Counted from the stretch's first letter, positions 1-8,828 are shown. The stretch is DNA of 64,000 bases from Verrucomicrobiota bacterium (GCA_016235595.1 JACRJX010000018.1:1-64000); one strand, 5' to 3'. The notes: a model not told the origin generated them from the letters alone. Numbers and translations are program-made.

Positions 1-3000
1 CCGAGGTGCCGCCATTGCCAACCTGAAGGGTGTTGTTGGAATTGATGAAGGTGTAACCGGTGTAGGTATTGTCCCGGGTCAGGATCACCGTGCCGCTCTG
101 GCCGGGCTGCCCAATGACGAGGTTGGTGTTGAATCCCACCAAGTTGGCAACGCCGCCAATGACCTGGTCGTAGATCAATGTGCCGCCGCCGCCGCCCAGA
201 TTGTAAGTGTTGGTGGCCGGCGTGAACGTGCCGGTGTAGGTGACGGTTGAGCCGGCTGCCGCACCGAGGCTCATCGTAAGACCATAGGCCCGCATATCCA
301 GGTTATCGTTGGCGTTGCTTTCGGTGAGTGCCAGGACACCTAACGAACCGGATGCCAAGCGAGGCAGCAGGTTGGCGGAAAGGTCCGCCTGGTTCATCGC
401 TACCGCGCTGCCGTAATTGACCGTGATGGCCTGCGCGGTGGTGGGGAGGGAATTCGTGTATTCGGCGTAGAGCACACCCCCATTGATAACGGTGGTGCCG
501 GTGTAGGTGTTGATGCCCGAGAGTTTCTGTATCCCTGTGCCGATCTTGATGAGACTGCCAGAGTTGGTGAGATTGCCGCTGTAGATCGAATCCGTATTGT
601 TGGAGCCGACGGTCAGGGTGACCGCCGAGGCACCGTAGTTGGTCAGACCGATGGTGCCGCTGCCGGCCAGGCCGCCGAGGGTGGCGGACGTGATGGTAAC
701 GAAACGCAGGCCGCCATTGACCATGTTGCTGACGGTGCTGCGCGTCAGCGAGTTTGCGTTGGAGAGCAGGATGGCGCCATTGTTAATGACGGTGAGGCCG
801 GTGTGGATGCCGGTGCCGCCGAGAGTGAGAATGCCGGTGCCTTCCTTGACCAACGACAGCGCGCCACCCATGTTGCCACCGTAGTAAGTGTTCGCCGTCT
901 GCAACGTCGTCAGCGTGGACATGACCGATGAGCTGTTGGTGATTCTTTGGGAGAAATTGCTCGTGTTGCCGCCGAAGAACCGGTTCACAGTCTGGTTGTT
1001 GCCAAACAAATCCAGCACCGCCCCTTCCGCGCCCGCACCGCCGGCGCCGAGCTGCAAGACCACGTTGCCAGGCAATGAGTCGCTCAACAGGAGTTGCAGC
1101 GTGCCACCCCAACTGATTGCCATCGTTCCGAACGTGTTGTTTGTCACCGCCCAAAGCACCGGACCGCTATATACGCTGATAGTGCTGGCGGCCGACAATA
1201 CGATTGGTTGACCGGTGACGATCAGTCCCGTGCCGCCACCCTGCAGGTTAAGCCCTGGTGTACCACTGACGTAATCCACACCGCCGGTGATGATCAAGCT
1301 TCCCGCACCGATCGAGATGCGCGGCGTTGCCAGTGTGCCGACGGTGATCCTGCCGCCCCAGACGTTGGTGCCGCTGTCGTTGCGCAGTGCGCCGCTGTAA
1401 ATGCCTTCTCCATTGAGCGTCACCGCCTCGTTGACAGTGATATTACTGGCGACCATCAACTGGCCGCTAACGAGCACTGTGGTAACGCCGTTGGTCGAGC
1501 CCAAAGCATCAGGATGTGTAATCCGTAGGTACGCGCCGCTGCTGATCAGAGTCGGACCGGTGTAGGTGTTGGCGTTGGTGATCTGGACAATGCCGCCGCG
1601 CTCGTAGGAAGAGGAAATGCTGCCGTGGATGCTGTTGATGAAGAGTGAAGCGGGCTGAGAGCCACCGTTAAAGTTGTCGGCGATGGTGTTGGTGAAGGTA
1701 AAAATGACGTTGGTGTAGGCGGCCAGCCGGTAATAGTTGGCGCCGCTGGGGCTCTGATATGGCGTGTAGGTGCCCGTGTAGGTCAAGGTGGATGCCGCGC
1801 CGAGGCTGAGGTTGGTGTAAGCGAGGGTGTTGAAATCGAAGTTTTCATTGGCGTTGGCCGCCTGGATCGCCATCGCACCCGATGAGTACTGGGCAATGAA
1901 AGGCAGCAGATCGTTGCTCAATGTGGCGCTGTTTACGATAGTGACGCCGGCGTTGCTGCCCATGGTGATCACGCCGGTTGCCGGCCGGGAATCCACCGAT
2001 GCAAACTGCAAAAGACCGGTGGTGACGAGGGTGCCACCGGTATAGGTATTGGTGCCGCCGAGCGACAGTTTGTAGAGGCCGATCTTCACCAAGTCACCCG
2101 CGCCGGTGATGGGTCCGCCTATCGTGAGGGCACCACCGTAAACGTCAAACCGGTTGGAGACGCCGTTGAGGGTCACCGGACTGTTCCAGACCGAACCAAT
2201 CTCTGGCGTGCCGCCGCCCTGTTGCTGCACGCGACCGCCGTTGACAACGATGGCGTTGGTGAAGGTGAGGTTGCTGTAGGTGCGCAAGACGCCGTTCGTC
2301 TGGACGATGAAGGTCGTGTTGCCCGCGCCGGCAAGTTGCGAACTGCTCTGCATGCCGAAGGCACCGTTGGTGATGATAACCGTCGGCGTGTTCGTCAGGT
2401 AGGCACTTCCCGCAAAGAATGTATCGTTGATGCCGACCTTATAGAGAGTGAAGCCGCCGCCGTTGAAAATGCCTGTGATGTCCATGCGGCCGGCGCCTCC
2501 GCCGATGGCGGCGTCGCCCGTGAGTGTGACGTTGGCCAGCCCGATGTTGACCACGCTCGCACCCGCGTTGTAAACCGCGCCGGAGTCCGAGCCGAAGCCG
2601 CCCGAACCGAAACCAGCGATGTAAAGGGTCTTCGTGCTATACGCCGAAGAGATCGCGTAACCATTGAGGTCAAGCGAGCCGCCCGCGTTGACCGTCGCCA
2701 CGGCACCGCCGCTGGGCGCGCCCAACGCGTTGGTGTTGCCCAACCGGAGGATGCCTCCGTTGATGATGGTGCCGCCAGTATAGGTGTTGTTGGTGGTCAG
2801 CAGCAGAGTGAATGCGCCGGTCATGGTCAGCGAACCGGAGCCGCTCACCGCGCCGCGCAGGGCCAGCAAGCCCGCGCTGCCGCCGCTGCCGCCGACGGTC
2901 AGGTTGTTGTTAAGCGTCAGGCCGCTGTAGATCGTGTTGGCCAGGCTGTTGTTCTGATTGATCTGCGGCAGAGCGCTCGAGCTGTCGGAGACAAAGACAA

Positions 3001-3394
3001 AGTTGGTGCTGCCCCCGTTGGTAACGCTGACGGCTGCGGAGCCGCTGAAGATCATTTGGTTGAGCACGAACGCGTTGCCCAAGCCGAGGTTGTTTATGCT
3101 CAAATCCGTGGCGGCGTTGCTGAAGATGATGATGTAGTTGTTGCTGCCACCGACGACCGGCATGTTGGCGCCGAGCCAACTGCCCGCAGTGGCCCAGGTG
3201 CCTGCCGTTTGGTTGGTGAAAACATTTGTGGCTTGCGCCTGCACGGGCGGTGTCAAAGCAAAGAAGAACAGCGCCGCCAGCAAAGCACATCCTGCCTGCA
3301 AGGCACGTCGTGCAGAATGATCGCTTTGTGCGTGGCTTTGTCGCACCGGGTTGTCGTTGACCCTGTTCAAACCAACTGACGCAAATATTTTCAT
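1..3394 (-). CDS. Secreted autotransporter-associated beta-strand repeat (PATR) protein, 3' end outside window
   Basis: The minus-strand frame is open from an ATG at 3394 to the window edge, giving at least 1131 residues. The N-terminus has a long basic region, a hydrophobic core (LLAALFFFAL) and an AQA-type cleavage site near residue 54, so it is predicted to be exported. The rest is Gly/Asn/Thr-rich with recurring NTYTGGT-type PATR motifs (around 2760-2790, 2025-2055, 1545-1570, 485-515 and 40-70). A larger module containing LLP..., SLGAA and TYTGT is repeated about 1.5 kb apart. These repeats form extended beta-solenoids at the cell surface; an autotransporter or anchoring domain may lie beyond the window. 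A second in-frame ATG at 3400 is possible and no good Shine-Dalgarno precedes either. Binding partner or substrate is unknown. Confidence 0.85.
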   Translation of the reverse strand, partial: MKIFASVGLNRVNDNPVRQSHAQSDHSARRALQAGCALLAALFFFALTPPVQAQATNVFTNQTAGTWATAGSWLGANMPVVGGSNNYIIIFSNAATDLSINNLGLGNAFVLNQMIFSGSAAVSVTNGGSTNFVFVSDSSSALPQINQNNSLANTIYSGLTLNNNLTVGGSGGSAGLLALRGAVSGSGSLTMTGAFTLLLTTNNTYTGGTIINGGILRLGNTNALGAPSGGAVATVNAGGSLDLNGYAISSAYSTKTLYIAGFGSGGFGSDSGAVYNAGASVVNIGLANVTLTGDAAIGGGAGRMDITGIFNGGGFTLYKVGINDTFFAGSAYLTNTPTVIITNGAFGMQSSSQLAGAGNTTFIVQTNGVLRTYSNLTFTNAIVVNGGRVQQQGGGTPEIGSVWNSPVTLNGVSNRFDVYGGALTIGGPITGAGDLVKIGLYKLSLGGTNTYTGGTLVTTGLLQFASVDSRPATGVITMGSNAGVTIVNSATLSNDLLPFIAQYSSGAMAIQAANANENFDFNTLAYTNLSLGAASTLTYTGTYTPYQSPSGANYYRLAAYTNVIFTFTNTIADNFNGGSQPASLFINSIHGSISSSYERGGIVQITNANTYTGPTLISSGAYLRITHPDALGSTNGVTTVLVSGQLMVASNITVNEAVTLNGEGIYSGALRNDSGTNVWGGRITVGTLATPRISIGAGSLIITGGVDYVSGTPGLNLQGGGTGLIVTGQPIVLSAASTISVYSGPVLWAVTNNTFGTMAISWGGTLQLLLSDSLPGNVVLQLGAGGAGAEGAVLDLFGNNQTVNRFFGGNTSNFSQRITNSSSVMSTLTTLQTANTYYGGNMGGALSLVKEGTGILTLGGTGIHTGLTVINNGAILLSNANSLTRSTVSNMVNGGLRFVTITSATLGGLAGSGTIGLTNYGASAVTLTVGSNNTDSIYSGNLTNSGSLIKIGTGIQKLSGINTYTGTTVINGGVLYAEYTNSLPTTAQAITVNYGSAVAMNQADLSANLLPRLASGSLGVLALTESNANDNLDMRAYGLTMSLGAAAGSTVTYTGTFTPATNTYNLGGGGGTLIYDQVIGGVANLVGFNTNLVIGQPGQSGTVILTRDNTYTGYTFINSNNTLQVGNGGTS

Positions 3395-3757
3395 GGGCAT
3401 GTTACCATGCGGCGAAATCTGTCCGGCTGCTTGTGTCCAGCGGTGCGGTCATCTGCCGTCAGCAATCAACGACCTCAGACTGCCTTTGTCAGGTCGTAGG
3501 AATTTGCTCGTGACGACAGACATCGCATAACTCCTTAATACATAACTCTTACCCCGCGACACGGTTTGTGTGCGAGCAAAATTTCCCGTTTGCCCGCTTT
3601 GGTTTCTGATGAGTCTCGGGAGAGGATAGGCGATGGAAGCAAACGCGAACGGAAGCAACGACGAGAACATCCGCGTCAAGGACGCAGCCGTCAGCGGTTG
3701 GCGGCTGCAATAGACCGACCCCACGCTGAACTCAGCGCGTTTTCCCCAAAAAAATGA
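3395..3757. other. Intergenic region between PATR gene and tRNA-Ser
   Basis: About 360 bp without a convincing long gene. It should contain the promoter of the minus-strand PATR gene, but I cannot identify a clean -35/-10 pair. One short minus-strand reading frame with a good ribosome binding site lies inside it and is listed separately. No repeat or structural RNA is recognised. Confidence 0.5.
3449..3523 (-). CDS. Possible 24-aa upstream ORF / leader peptide
   Basis: ATG at 3523 is preceded at 7 nt by AAGGAG (3531-3536), the best ribosome binding site in this intergenic region. It gives a basic 24-residue peptide (starts MSVVTSKF) that ends 55 nt before the PATR start, on the same strand. 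There is no known homologue I can name. It may be a leader peptide for the PATR gene or a chance ORF; the short length makes it weak. Confidence 0.22.
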   Translation of the reverse strand: MSVVTSKFLRPDKGSLRSLIADGR

Positions 3758-3847
3758 TGGCGGAGGGGGCGGGATTCGAACCCGCGAGGGCTTTTACACC
3801 CCACACGCTTTCCAGGCGTGCTCCTTAAACCACTCGGACACCCCTCC
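3758..3847 (-). tRNA. tRNA-Ser (anticodon GGA)
   Basis: On the minus strand a 90-nt class II tRNA starts GGAGGGGTG and ends with discriminator G and an encoded CCA (3760-3758). The acceptor arms GGAGGGG and CCCCTCC pair fully. The anticodon loop reads CTGGAAA inside the stem ACGCC/GGCGT-like arm, giving anticodon GGA. The T-arm GGTTCGAATCC is canonical and a long variable arm is present, as expected for serine tRNA. A weak TAGACT -10-like box lies at 3890-3885, upstream of the 5' end. Confidence 0.96.
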
Positions 3848-3870
3848 GCTCAACACGAGTTACCGTAGCG

Positions 3871-3881
3871 GAACGGAGTTC
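3871..3881. promoter_or_regulatory. GAAC-N3-GTTC inverted repeat upstream of recA
   Basis: GAAC, three bases, GTTC lies in the short space between tRNA-Ser (-) and recA (+). Gram-positive-type LexA boxes use GAAC-N4-GTTC, so this resembles but does not match that consensus. Its place in a recA promoter region makes an SOS operator conceivable. Spacing is off by one and flanks are not symmetric. Confidence 0.2.
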
Positions 3882-3939
3882 GCGAGTCTAGCGCGGAGAG
3901 TTGCGCATTAAAGAAAAAACTTGGCCTTCTTCGCCGCCA

Positions 3940-3969
3940 TTGACTTTTGCATCCGGCTCTGACGAAATA
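3940..3969 (+). promoter_or_regulatory. Candidate sigma70 promoter of recA
   Basis: TTGACT (3940-3945), an 18-nt spacer and GAAATA (3964-3969) precede recA by 30 nt. The -35 box is good and the -10 weak. Confidence 0.35.
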
Positions 3970-3999
3970 CTGCGCTGATTCAAATAAGGAGACATCTTC

Positions 4000-5103
4000 A
4001 TGGCAGCGCCGAAAACCGTTGAGAAAACTGAGAAGAGCGAAAAAACTGAAAAAGTTGTGACCGAAGAGACGGCGGGAAAAACGCCCGCGCAGGTCAAGCA
4101 ACTTGAAGCGGCCATTGCGCATATCGCCAAGACCTATGGCGAAGGCAGCATCATGCGGCTCGGCGACGAACGCGCGCGCGTCAAGATCGGCGTCATCTCG
4201 ACCGGCTCAATGGCGATTGACATGGCACTGGGGATCGGTGGCGTGCCGCGCGGGCGCATCGTGGAGATTTATGGCCCGGAAATGTCTGGCAAGACCACGC
4301 TCGTGCTCCAGATCATTGCCGAGGCCCAGCGCACCGGCGGGCTGGCGGCTTTTATCGACGCCGAACATGCCCTCGACCCGAACTATGCTCGCAATCTCGG
4401 GGTGAAACTCGACGACCTGCTTGTCAGTCAGCCTGACAGCGGCGAGGAAGCGCTCCAGATCGTCGAGACGCTGGTCCGTTCCAATGCGCTCGATGTCATC
4501 GCAATTGACTCCGTGGCGGCTCTCGTGCCGAGGGCGGAACTGGAAGGCCAGATGGGTGACGCCATCGTCGGCGTGCAAGCCCGCCTGATGAGCCAGGCGA
4601 TGCGCAAGCTCACATCGATTGTGGCGAAGGCCAATACCTGCATCATTTTCACCAACCAGCTTCGTGAAAAGATCGGTGTCATGTTTGGCAGCCCGGAGAC
4701 GACGCCCGGCGGCAAGGCGCTGAAGTTCTATGCCAGCGTGCGCATTGACATCCGCCGCCAGCAGCAGATCAAGGACGCCGAAGGCCGCGCCATCGGCAAT
4801 CATTGCAAGATCAAGGTCGTCAAGAACAAGTGCGCGCCGCCGTTTGCCGAGTGCGAGTTTGACGTCATGTATAACGAAGGCATCTCGAAAGAGGGCAGCC
4901 TGCTTGACGTGGCGGTCACCCATGGCGTCGTTGAGAAGAAAGGCTCCTGGCTGCAGTTCGCTGGCGAGATGATCGGCCAGGGCCGCGAGTCGGCGAAGGA
5001 TTTTCTGAAACAGAATCCGGCGGTGGGCGAGAAGATCGCCGCGGCGGTCAAAGCAAAGGTGTTGCCGCCGGAAGAAGCCGCCGCCGAAGTGAAGAGCGAG
5101 TAG
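4000..5103 (+). CDS. recA: RecA recombinase
   Basis: Strand-exchange ATPase of homologous recombination and the SOS co-protease. At 367 aa it is slightly longer than usual because of a Lys/Glu-rich N-terminal extension of about 28 residues (repeated EKTEK). The core begins with [12 protein letters not shown]; Walker A is at residues 92-100, followed by the [24 protein letters not shown] and [13 protein letters not shown] segments. Walker A reads GPEMSGKTT where nearly all RecA proteins have GPESSGKTT, so one loop Ser is Met. VKNKCAPPF replaces the usual VKNKVAPPF. AAGGAG lies 10 nt before the ATG. It is followed by alaS, 79 nt downstream. Confidence 0.98.
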   Translation: MAAPKTVEKTEKSEKTEKVVTEETAGKTPAQVKQLEAAIAHIAKTYGEGSIMRLGDERARVKIGVISTGSMAIDMALGIGGVPRGRIVEIYGPEMSGKTTLVLQIIAEAQRTGGLAAFIDAEHALDPNYARNLGVKLDDLLVSQPDSGEEALQIVETLVRSNALDVIAIDSVAALVPRAELEGQMGDAIVGVQARLMSQAMRKLTSIVAKANTCIIFTNQLREKIGVMFGSPETTPGGKALKFYASVRIDIRRQQQIKDAEGRAIGNHCKIKVVKNKCAPPFAECEFDVMYNEGISKEGSLLDVAVTHGVVEKKGSWLQFAGEMIGQGRESAKDFLKQNPAVGEKIAAAVKAKVLPPEEAAAEVKSE

Positions 5104-5182
5104 TCGGGAGTCCAGAGTTCGGAAGGAGAAAGTCTCCGGCCACTCTTTGCTTTTCGCTTTTAACTCTTAACGTTTCTCAGCC

Positions 5183-7888
5183 ATGACCAGTTCTGAAATC
5201 CGCCAGCAGTTTCTGGATTACTTCAAGCGCCAGGGACACGCCATCGTGCCGTCGTCGTCACTGTTGCCTGATGCGCCGAACCTGCTATTTACCAATGCCG
5301 GCATGAACCAGTTCGTGCCGATCTTTCTCGGTCAAATGCCGTGTCCCTACAAGTCACAGCGGGCTGCGGACACGCAGAAATGCATCCGCGCCGGCGGCAA
5401 GCACAACGATCTCGAAGACGTCGGGCTGGACACCTACCACCACACGTTCTTCGAGATGCTTGGCAACTGGAGTTTCGGCGACTACTTCAAGAAGGAGGCG
5501 ATCGCGTGGGCATGGGAACTGGTGACCTCAAAGCAGTGGTGGGGCTTCCCCAAGGAGCGCCTCTACGCGACGGTCTATAAACCCGGCCACGGCGACCCCA
5601 GCGAGTTCGACCAGGAAGCTTACGACCACTGGGCGCGCATCTTTGATGCTGCTGGCCTCGACCCGAACATCCACATCGTCTTCGGCAACAAGAAGGACAA
5701 TTTCTGGATGATGGGCGACACCGGCCCGTGCGGTCCCTGCTCGGAGTTGCATGTGGACCTCACGCCGAAGGGCGACACGCGTGGCGCGCTGGTCAACAAA
5801 GGTTCACCGCAGTGCATCGAAATCTGGAACCTCGTGTTCATGCAGTTTAACGCCAACCCGGACGGTTCATTCACGCCTTTGCCGGCGAAACACGTGGACA
5901 CGGGCGCGGGCTTTGAGCGCGTCTGCTCGATCATCCAGTGTACGAAGAACTTCACCGACTTCAGTGGCATTATATCCAACTACGAGACCGACGTGTTTCG
6001 TCCGATCTTTGACACATTGGGTCTGCTCAGCGGAAAACGTTACGGCTCAACGCTGCCAAAGGCGGGCCAATCGCCAGCCACCGAGCAGGAGAAGATTGAC
6101 GTGGCGTTCCGCGTGATCGCGGACCACATCCGCTGCCTGAGCTTCGGCATTGCCGACGGCATCCAGCCAAGCAATGAAGGCCGCAGCTATGTCCTGCGCC
6201 GCATCCTGCGCCGCGCTGTTCGCTACGGTCGTGTTCTGGGCCTTCATGAAGCGTTCTTCTACAAGCTGGTTGGTGTGCTGGCCGACACGATGGGCGATGT
6301 GTTCCCTGAACTGCGGCAGCGGCGTGCGGTGGTGGAGAAGGTGATTCGCGCTGAAGAGGAAAGCTTCAACCGGACGTTGGACCGCGGTATTGATCTGCTG
6401 AATCAGGCGATGGCGGACTGCAAAACGGGTGCGCTTGACTCAGAAACGGCGTTCAAACTTTACGACACCTACGGTTTTCCTCTCGACCTCACGGAACTGA
6501 TGGCGCGTGAGCAGGGGCTCAAGGTGGATGTGCAGGGCTTTGAGGCGCAGATGGAAGAGCAGCGCCAGCGCGCGCGAGAGGATCACGCGAAGAAGAAGAC
6601 GGTGATCGCAGTTGTTGGCGAAGGTTTGCAGGTCAGGGCGACGAGATTCCTCGGCTACGATACGCTCGAAGCGGAGGCGCTTGTCGAAGCGGTGGCGCCG
6701 GGCGCCACACCGAAGGAGTTTGATCTCATCTTGGACTGTTCGCCGTTCTATGCGGAGATGGGTGGCCAGGTTGGCGATACAGGTTTGGTTCACGTGCCCG
6801 GCCACGATCGGACGGAAATCGGCACGATCGTGGTGCGCGACACGCAATTGCAGGGCAAGGTGCACGTGCATCGCGCCACGCTCGCCGATGGCCGCGCGCC
6901 GGAGGTGGGCGAGGCAGTGCGCGTGGCGGTGGACGCCGCGCGCCGCGCCAATATCCAGCGGCATCATACGGTGACGCACCTGTTTCACTGGGCGCTGCAT
7001 GAAGTGGTGAGCAAGGATGCGCGCCAACGCGGCTCGATGGTGGCGGCGGACCGGATGCGGTTTGATTTCAATCATTCGGAGAAACTGACCGACCCGCAGG
7101 TGAGTGACATCGAGCGGCTGGTCAACGAGCGGATTCGGGAGAGCGTACCGGTGCATTCGCTGGAGCTGCCTTATTCGGAGATCAAGAACAACCCGAAGAT
7201 CATGCAGTTCTTCGGCGAGAAATACGGTGACAAGGTGCGCGTAGTGCAGATTGGTGGCGAACAGGGCAAGTTTGACGGCTTCTCGGTCGAGCTTTGCGGC
7301 GGCACGCACACGAAGAACACCGCCGACATCCGGCTGTTCAAGATTGCGCGGGAGTCGGCGATTGCCGCCGGCATCCGCCGCGTCGAGGCGGTGGTGGCGG
7401 AGTTCGCGGTGGAGTTCATCGAGCAGCAGCGGGAACACCAGTTGCGCGAGGTTGAACTCGCCAAGCAGCGCGAACTGGAGAAGGAACAAGCCAAGCAGCG
7501 GCAGGCTGAACTTCAGAAACAAGCTCCTGAAATGGCGTCGGCGTTGGTTGCGAAGGCGCAGAAGGTTGGGGACCTCAACGTCGTCATCGGGAACCTTGGG
7601 GAGCAGCCGGCCGAAGTGTTGCGTGCGGTCGCCGAAGCGATGAAGCCGGTGCTCGCCAGTGGTATAGCAGTCTTGGGCGCGGCCGCTGAAGGCAAGGTGT
7701 CGTTGGTTTGTCTCGTGACACCCGATCTCGTCAAGCTCGGCAAACACGCCGGCAAGATCGTCGGCGAACTCGCGAAGATTTGCGGCGGCGGCGGCGGCGG
7801 TCGCCCTGACATGGCGCAAGCGGGCGGCAAGAATCCGGCGAAACTCGACGAAGCATTGCGCGCTGTTGTGGAAGTCTTGAAGAAGTAG
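5183..7888 (+). CDS. alaS: Alanine--tRNA ligase
   Basis: Charges tRNA-Ala in the cytoplasm and hydrolyses mis-acylated products. The 901-aa length is normal. The N-terminal class II catalytic core starts SSEIRQQFLDYFK and contains LLFTNAGMNQFVPIFLG and the GRSYVLRRILRRAVRYG region. The editing domain carries HHTVTHLFH (residues 594-602) and CGGTHTKNT (about 701-709), which supply the zinc/editing His and Cys residues. A coiled-coil stretch rich in Glu, Gln and Lys follows, then a C-Ala domain with a GGGGGGRPDMAQAGG tail. All key motifs look intact. It lies downstream of recA and may be co-transcribed. Confidence 0.98.
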   Translation: MTSSEIRQQFLDYFKRQGHAIVPSSSLLPDAPNLLFTNAGMNQFVPIFLGQMPCPYKSQRAADTQKCIRAGGKHNDLEDVGLDTYHHTFFEMLGNWSFGDYFKKEAIAWAWELVTSKQWWGFPKERLYATVYKPGHGDPSEFDQEAYDHWARIFDAAGLDPNIHIVFGNKKDNFWMMGDTGPCGPCSELHVDLTPKGDTRGALVNKGSPQCIEIWNLVFMQFNANPDGSFTPLPAKHVDTGAGFERVCSIIQCTKNFTDFSGIISNYETDVFRPIFDTLGLLSGKRYGSTLPKAGQSPATEQEKIDVAFRVIADHIRCLSFGIADGIQPSNEGRSYVLRRILRRAVRYGRVLGLHEAFFYKLVGVLADTMGDVFPELRQRRAVVEKVIRAEEESFNRTLDRGIDLLNQAMADCKTGALDSETAFKLYDTYGFPLDLTELMAREQGLKVDVQGFEAQMEEQRQRAREDHAKKKTVIAVVGEGLQVRATRFLGYDTLEAEALVEAVAPGATPKEFDLILDCSPFYAEMGGQVGDTGLVHVPGHDRTEIGTIVVRDTQLQGKVHVHRATLADGRAPEVGEAVRVAVDAARRANIQRHHTVTHLFHWALHEVVSKDARQRGSMVAADRMRFDFNHSEKLTDPQVSDIERLVNERIRESVPVHSLELPYSEIKNNPKIMQFFGEKYGDKVRVVQIGGEQGKFDGFSVELCGGTHTKNTADIRLFKIARESAIAAGIRRVEAVVAEFAVEFIEQQREHQLREVELAKQRELEKEQAKQRQAELQKQAPEMASALVAKAQKVGDLNVVIGNLGEQPAEVLRAVAEAMKPVLASGIAVLGAAAEGKVSLVCLVTPDLVKLGKHAGKIVGELAKICGGGGGGRPDMAQAGGKNPAKLDEALRAVVEVLKK

Positions 7889-7900
7889 TCGGCGCACCGG

Positions 7901-8383
7901 CTACTGGTCGTGTCTTTGCGAGAGGATCATCTCACGGATCTGCTTTGGCTGCGGGATGCCTTGAATGCGTTCAGCGGCGTCCACGGTGGCCGCAGTTGAG
8001 ATCGTTAGGTCACCAATGTCCACCAAGCGCGCGAGCAAGCCTTGGTCAATGTCCATCGAACGGATATCCTTGGCGAGGAACTCGCGGTAGCTCTTGGAAA
8101 AAATGCCGCGTTCGATGGTGATGCGTCCGCCATAAACGCGAAGGACAACCGAAGCGCGACACCACCAAGCGACCAGGGGCGGTACGATCAGCCAGAAGAA
8201 CACCCAGTGCCAGAAGAACTGCCAGCACGAGGGTCGCACTTCTGCCAACAGGACATCGGGATTGGATGGCGGTTTCTGCGATGCCTGTGATGTCTGTGTT
8301 GCAATGGGGTAACCGCACGATGGACAGCTCTGCGCCGCAGTGGATACCTGCTTGCCGCATTCCGGACAGTTGATGAGGGCCAT
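7901..8383 (-). CDS. Zinc-ribbon, membrane-anchored bacterial PH-domain protein
   Basis: 160-aa protein. Residues 6-25 form a zinc ribbon (CPECGK... CPSCG). A hydrophobic Trp/Phe-rich segment (about 55-78) should be one hairpin or membrane span. The C-terminal half (LRVYGGRITIERGIFSKS... DIRSMDIDQGLLARLVDIG) matches the bacterial PH domain of YdbS/DUF304 proteins, whose role is poorly known. I chose ATG 8383 rather than GTG 8404 because AGGAG sits 9 nt before it, inside the longer reading. It converges on alaS with 12 bp between the stop codons. Confidence 0.75.
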   Translation of the reverse strand: MALINCPECGKQVSTAAQSCPSCGYPIATQTSQASQKPPSNPDVLLAEVRPSCWQFFWHWVFFWLIVPPLVAWWCRASVVLRVYGGRITIERGIFSKSYREFLAKDIRSMDIDQGLLARLVDIGDLTISTAATVDAAERIQGIPQPKQIREMILSQRHDQ

Positions 8384-8560
8384 GAGGTTGTTCTCCTGTT
8401 GCACAAGAATGCTAACCAGCTTCCCGCAGAGATGTCAAAAGTGAAGAAGCCTGTGAAGATAACGCGGTAGCGCCCAAGCCGCTGGCGTTGTTCATGCTTG
8501 CAGTCGCAATGCTCAACGGCCTTGGTGTGATATGCGCAGCGGCGTGCGCAGAAGCGGCTA

Positions 8561-8588
8561 TTGACTTTGGCGGGACGGATGATAATCT
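8561..8588 (+). promoter_or_regulatory. Candidate promoter of the riboflavin operon
   Basis: TTGACT (8561-8566) is followed by GATAAT/TAATCT (8581-8588). The box spacing is 14 or 16 nt depending on the register. It lies 14-20 nt before the riboswitch 5' arm, exactly where transcription should start. Confidence 0.45.
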
Positions 8589-8601
8589 GAGATTGTTGAG
8601 A

Positions 8602-8745
8602 GTTCTTCAGGGCAGGGTGAGTCTGGCGACATAAGAGTTGCCAGATGATTCCCGACCGGCGGTAAACCCCGCGAGCGTTCCTGGATTGGAACGCATGACC
8701 CGGTGAGATTCCGGGGGCGACGGTAAAGTCCGGATGAAAGAAGAA
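8602..8745 (+). promoter_or_regulatory. FMN riboswitch (RFN element) with an extra hairpin
   Basis: The conserved RFN blocks are present in order: TTCAGGGCAGGGTGA, ATTCCCGACCGGCGGTAAA, CCGCGAGC, CCCGGTGAGATTCC, GGCGACGGTAAAGTCCGGATG and a closing GAAGAA that pairs with the starting TTCTTC (P1). The element senses FMN and attenuates transcription of riboflavin genes. Unusually, a perfect 6-bp hairpin (TCTGGC 8622-8627 with GCCAGA 8640-8645, 12-nt loop) is inserted in the loop of P2, between GGGTGA and ATTCCC. It controls ribBA and probably the genes behind it. Confidence 0.97.
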
Positions 8746-8796
8746 TGAGCGACCGGTTGCCTGTCCGTGAGACGGGTGACGGCGGCGTGGATGCAG

Positions 8797-8828
8797 GCCC
8801 TGAAGATCGTTTCTTCAGGGCTTTTTTT
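8797..8828 (+). terminator. Riboswitch-controlled intrinsic terminator
   Basis: GCCCTGAAG (8797-8805), a 7-nt loop, CTTCAGGGC (8813-8821) and seven T residues (8822-8828) directly abut the ribBA ATG. The 3' arm with its flank, TTCTTCAGGGC, is identical to the riboswitch 5' arm at 8603-8613. The terminator 5' arm can therefore pair with either, a likely antiterminator switch. Confidence 0.93.

Noticed and set aside
2222..3379. 385-aa plus-strand reading frame
   Set aside because: It lies antisense to the PATR gene, is rich in Arg/Ala/Val/Asp with no domain, and the minus frame has a signal peptide and PATR motifs.
6440..7897. 485-aa minus-strand reading frame
   Set aside because: Shadow of alaS caused by high third-position GC; no recognisable domain.
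8745..8828. Upstream extension of ribBA
   Set aside because: It runs through the riboswitch terminator; a start there would be untranslated when the switch is off, and RibB homology begins later.
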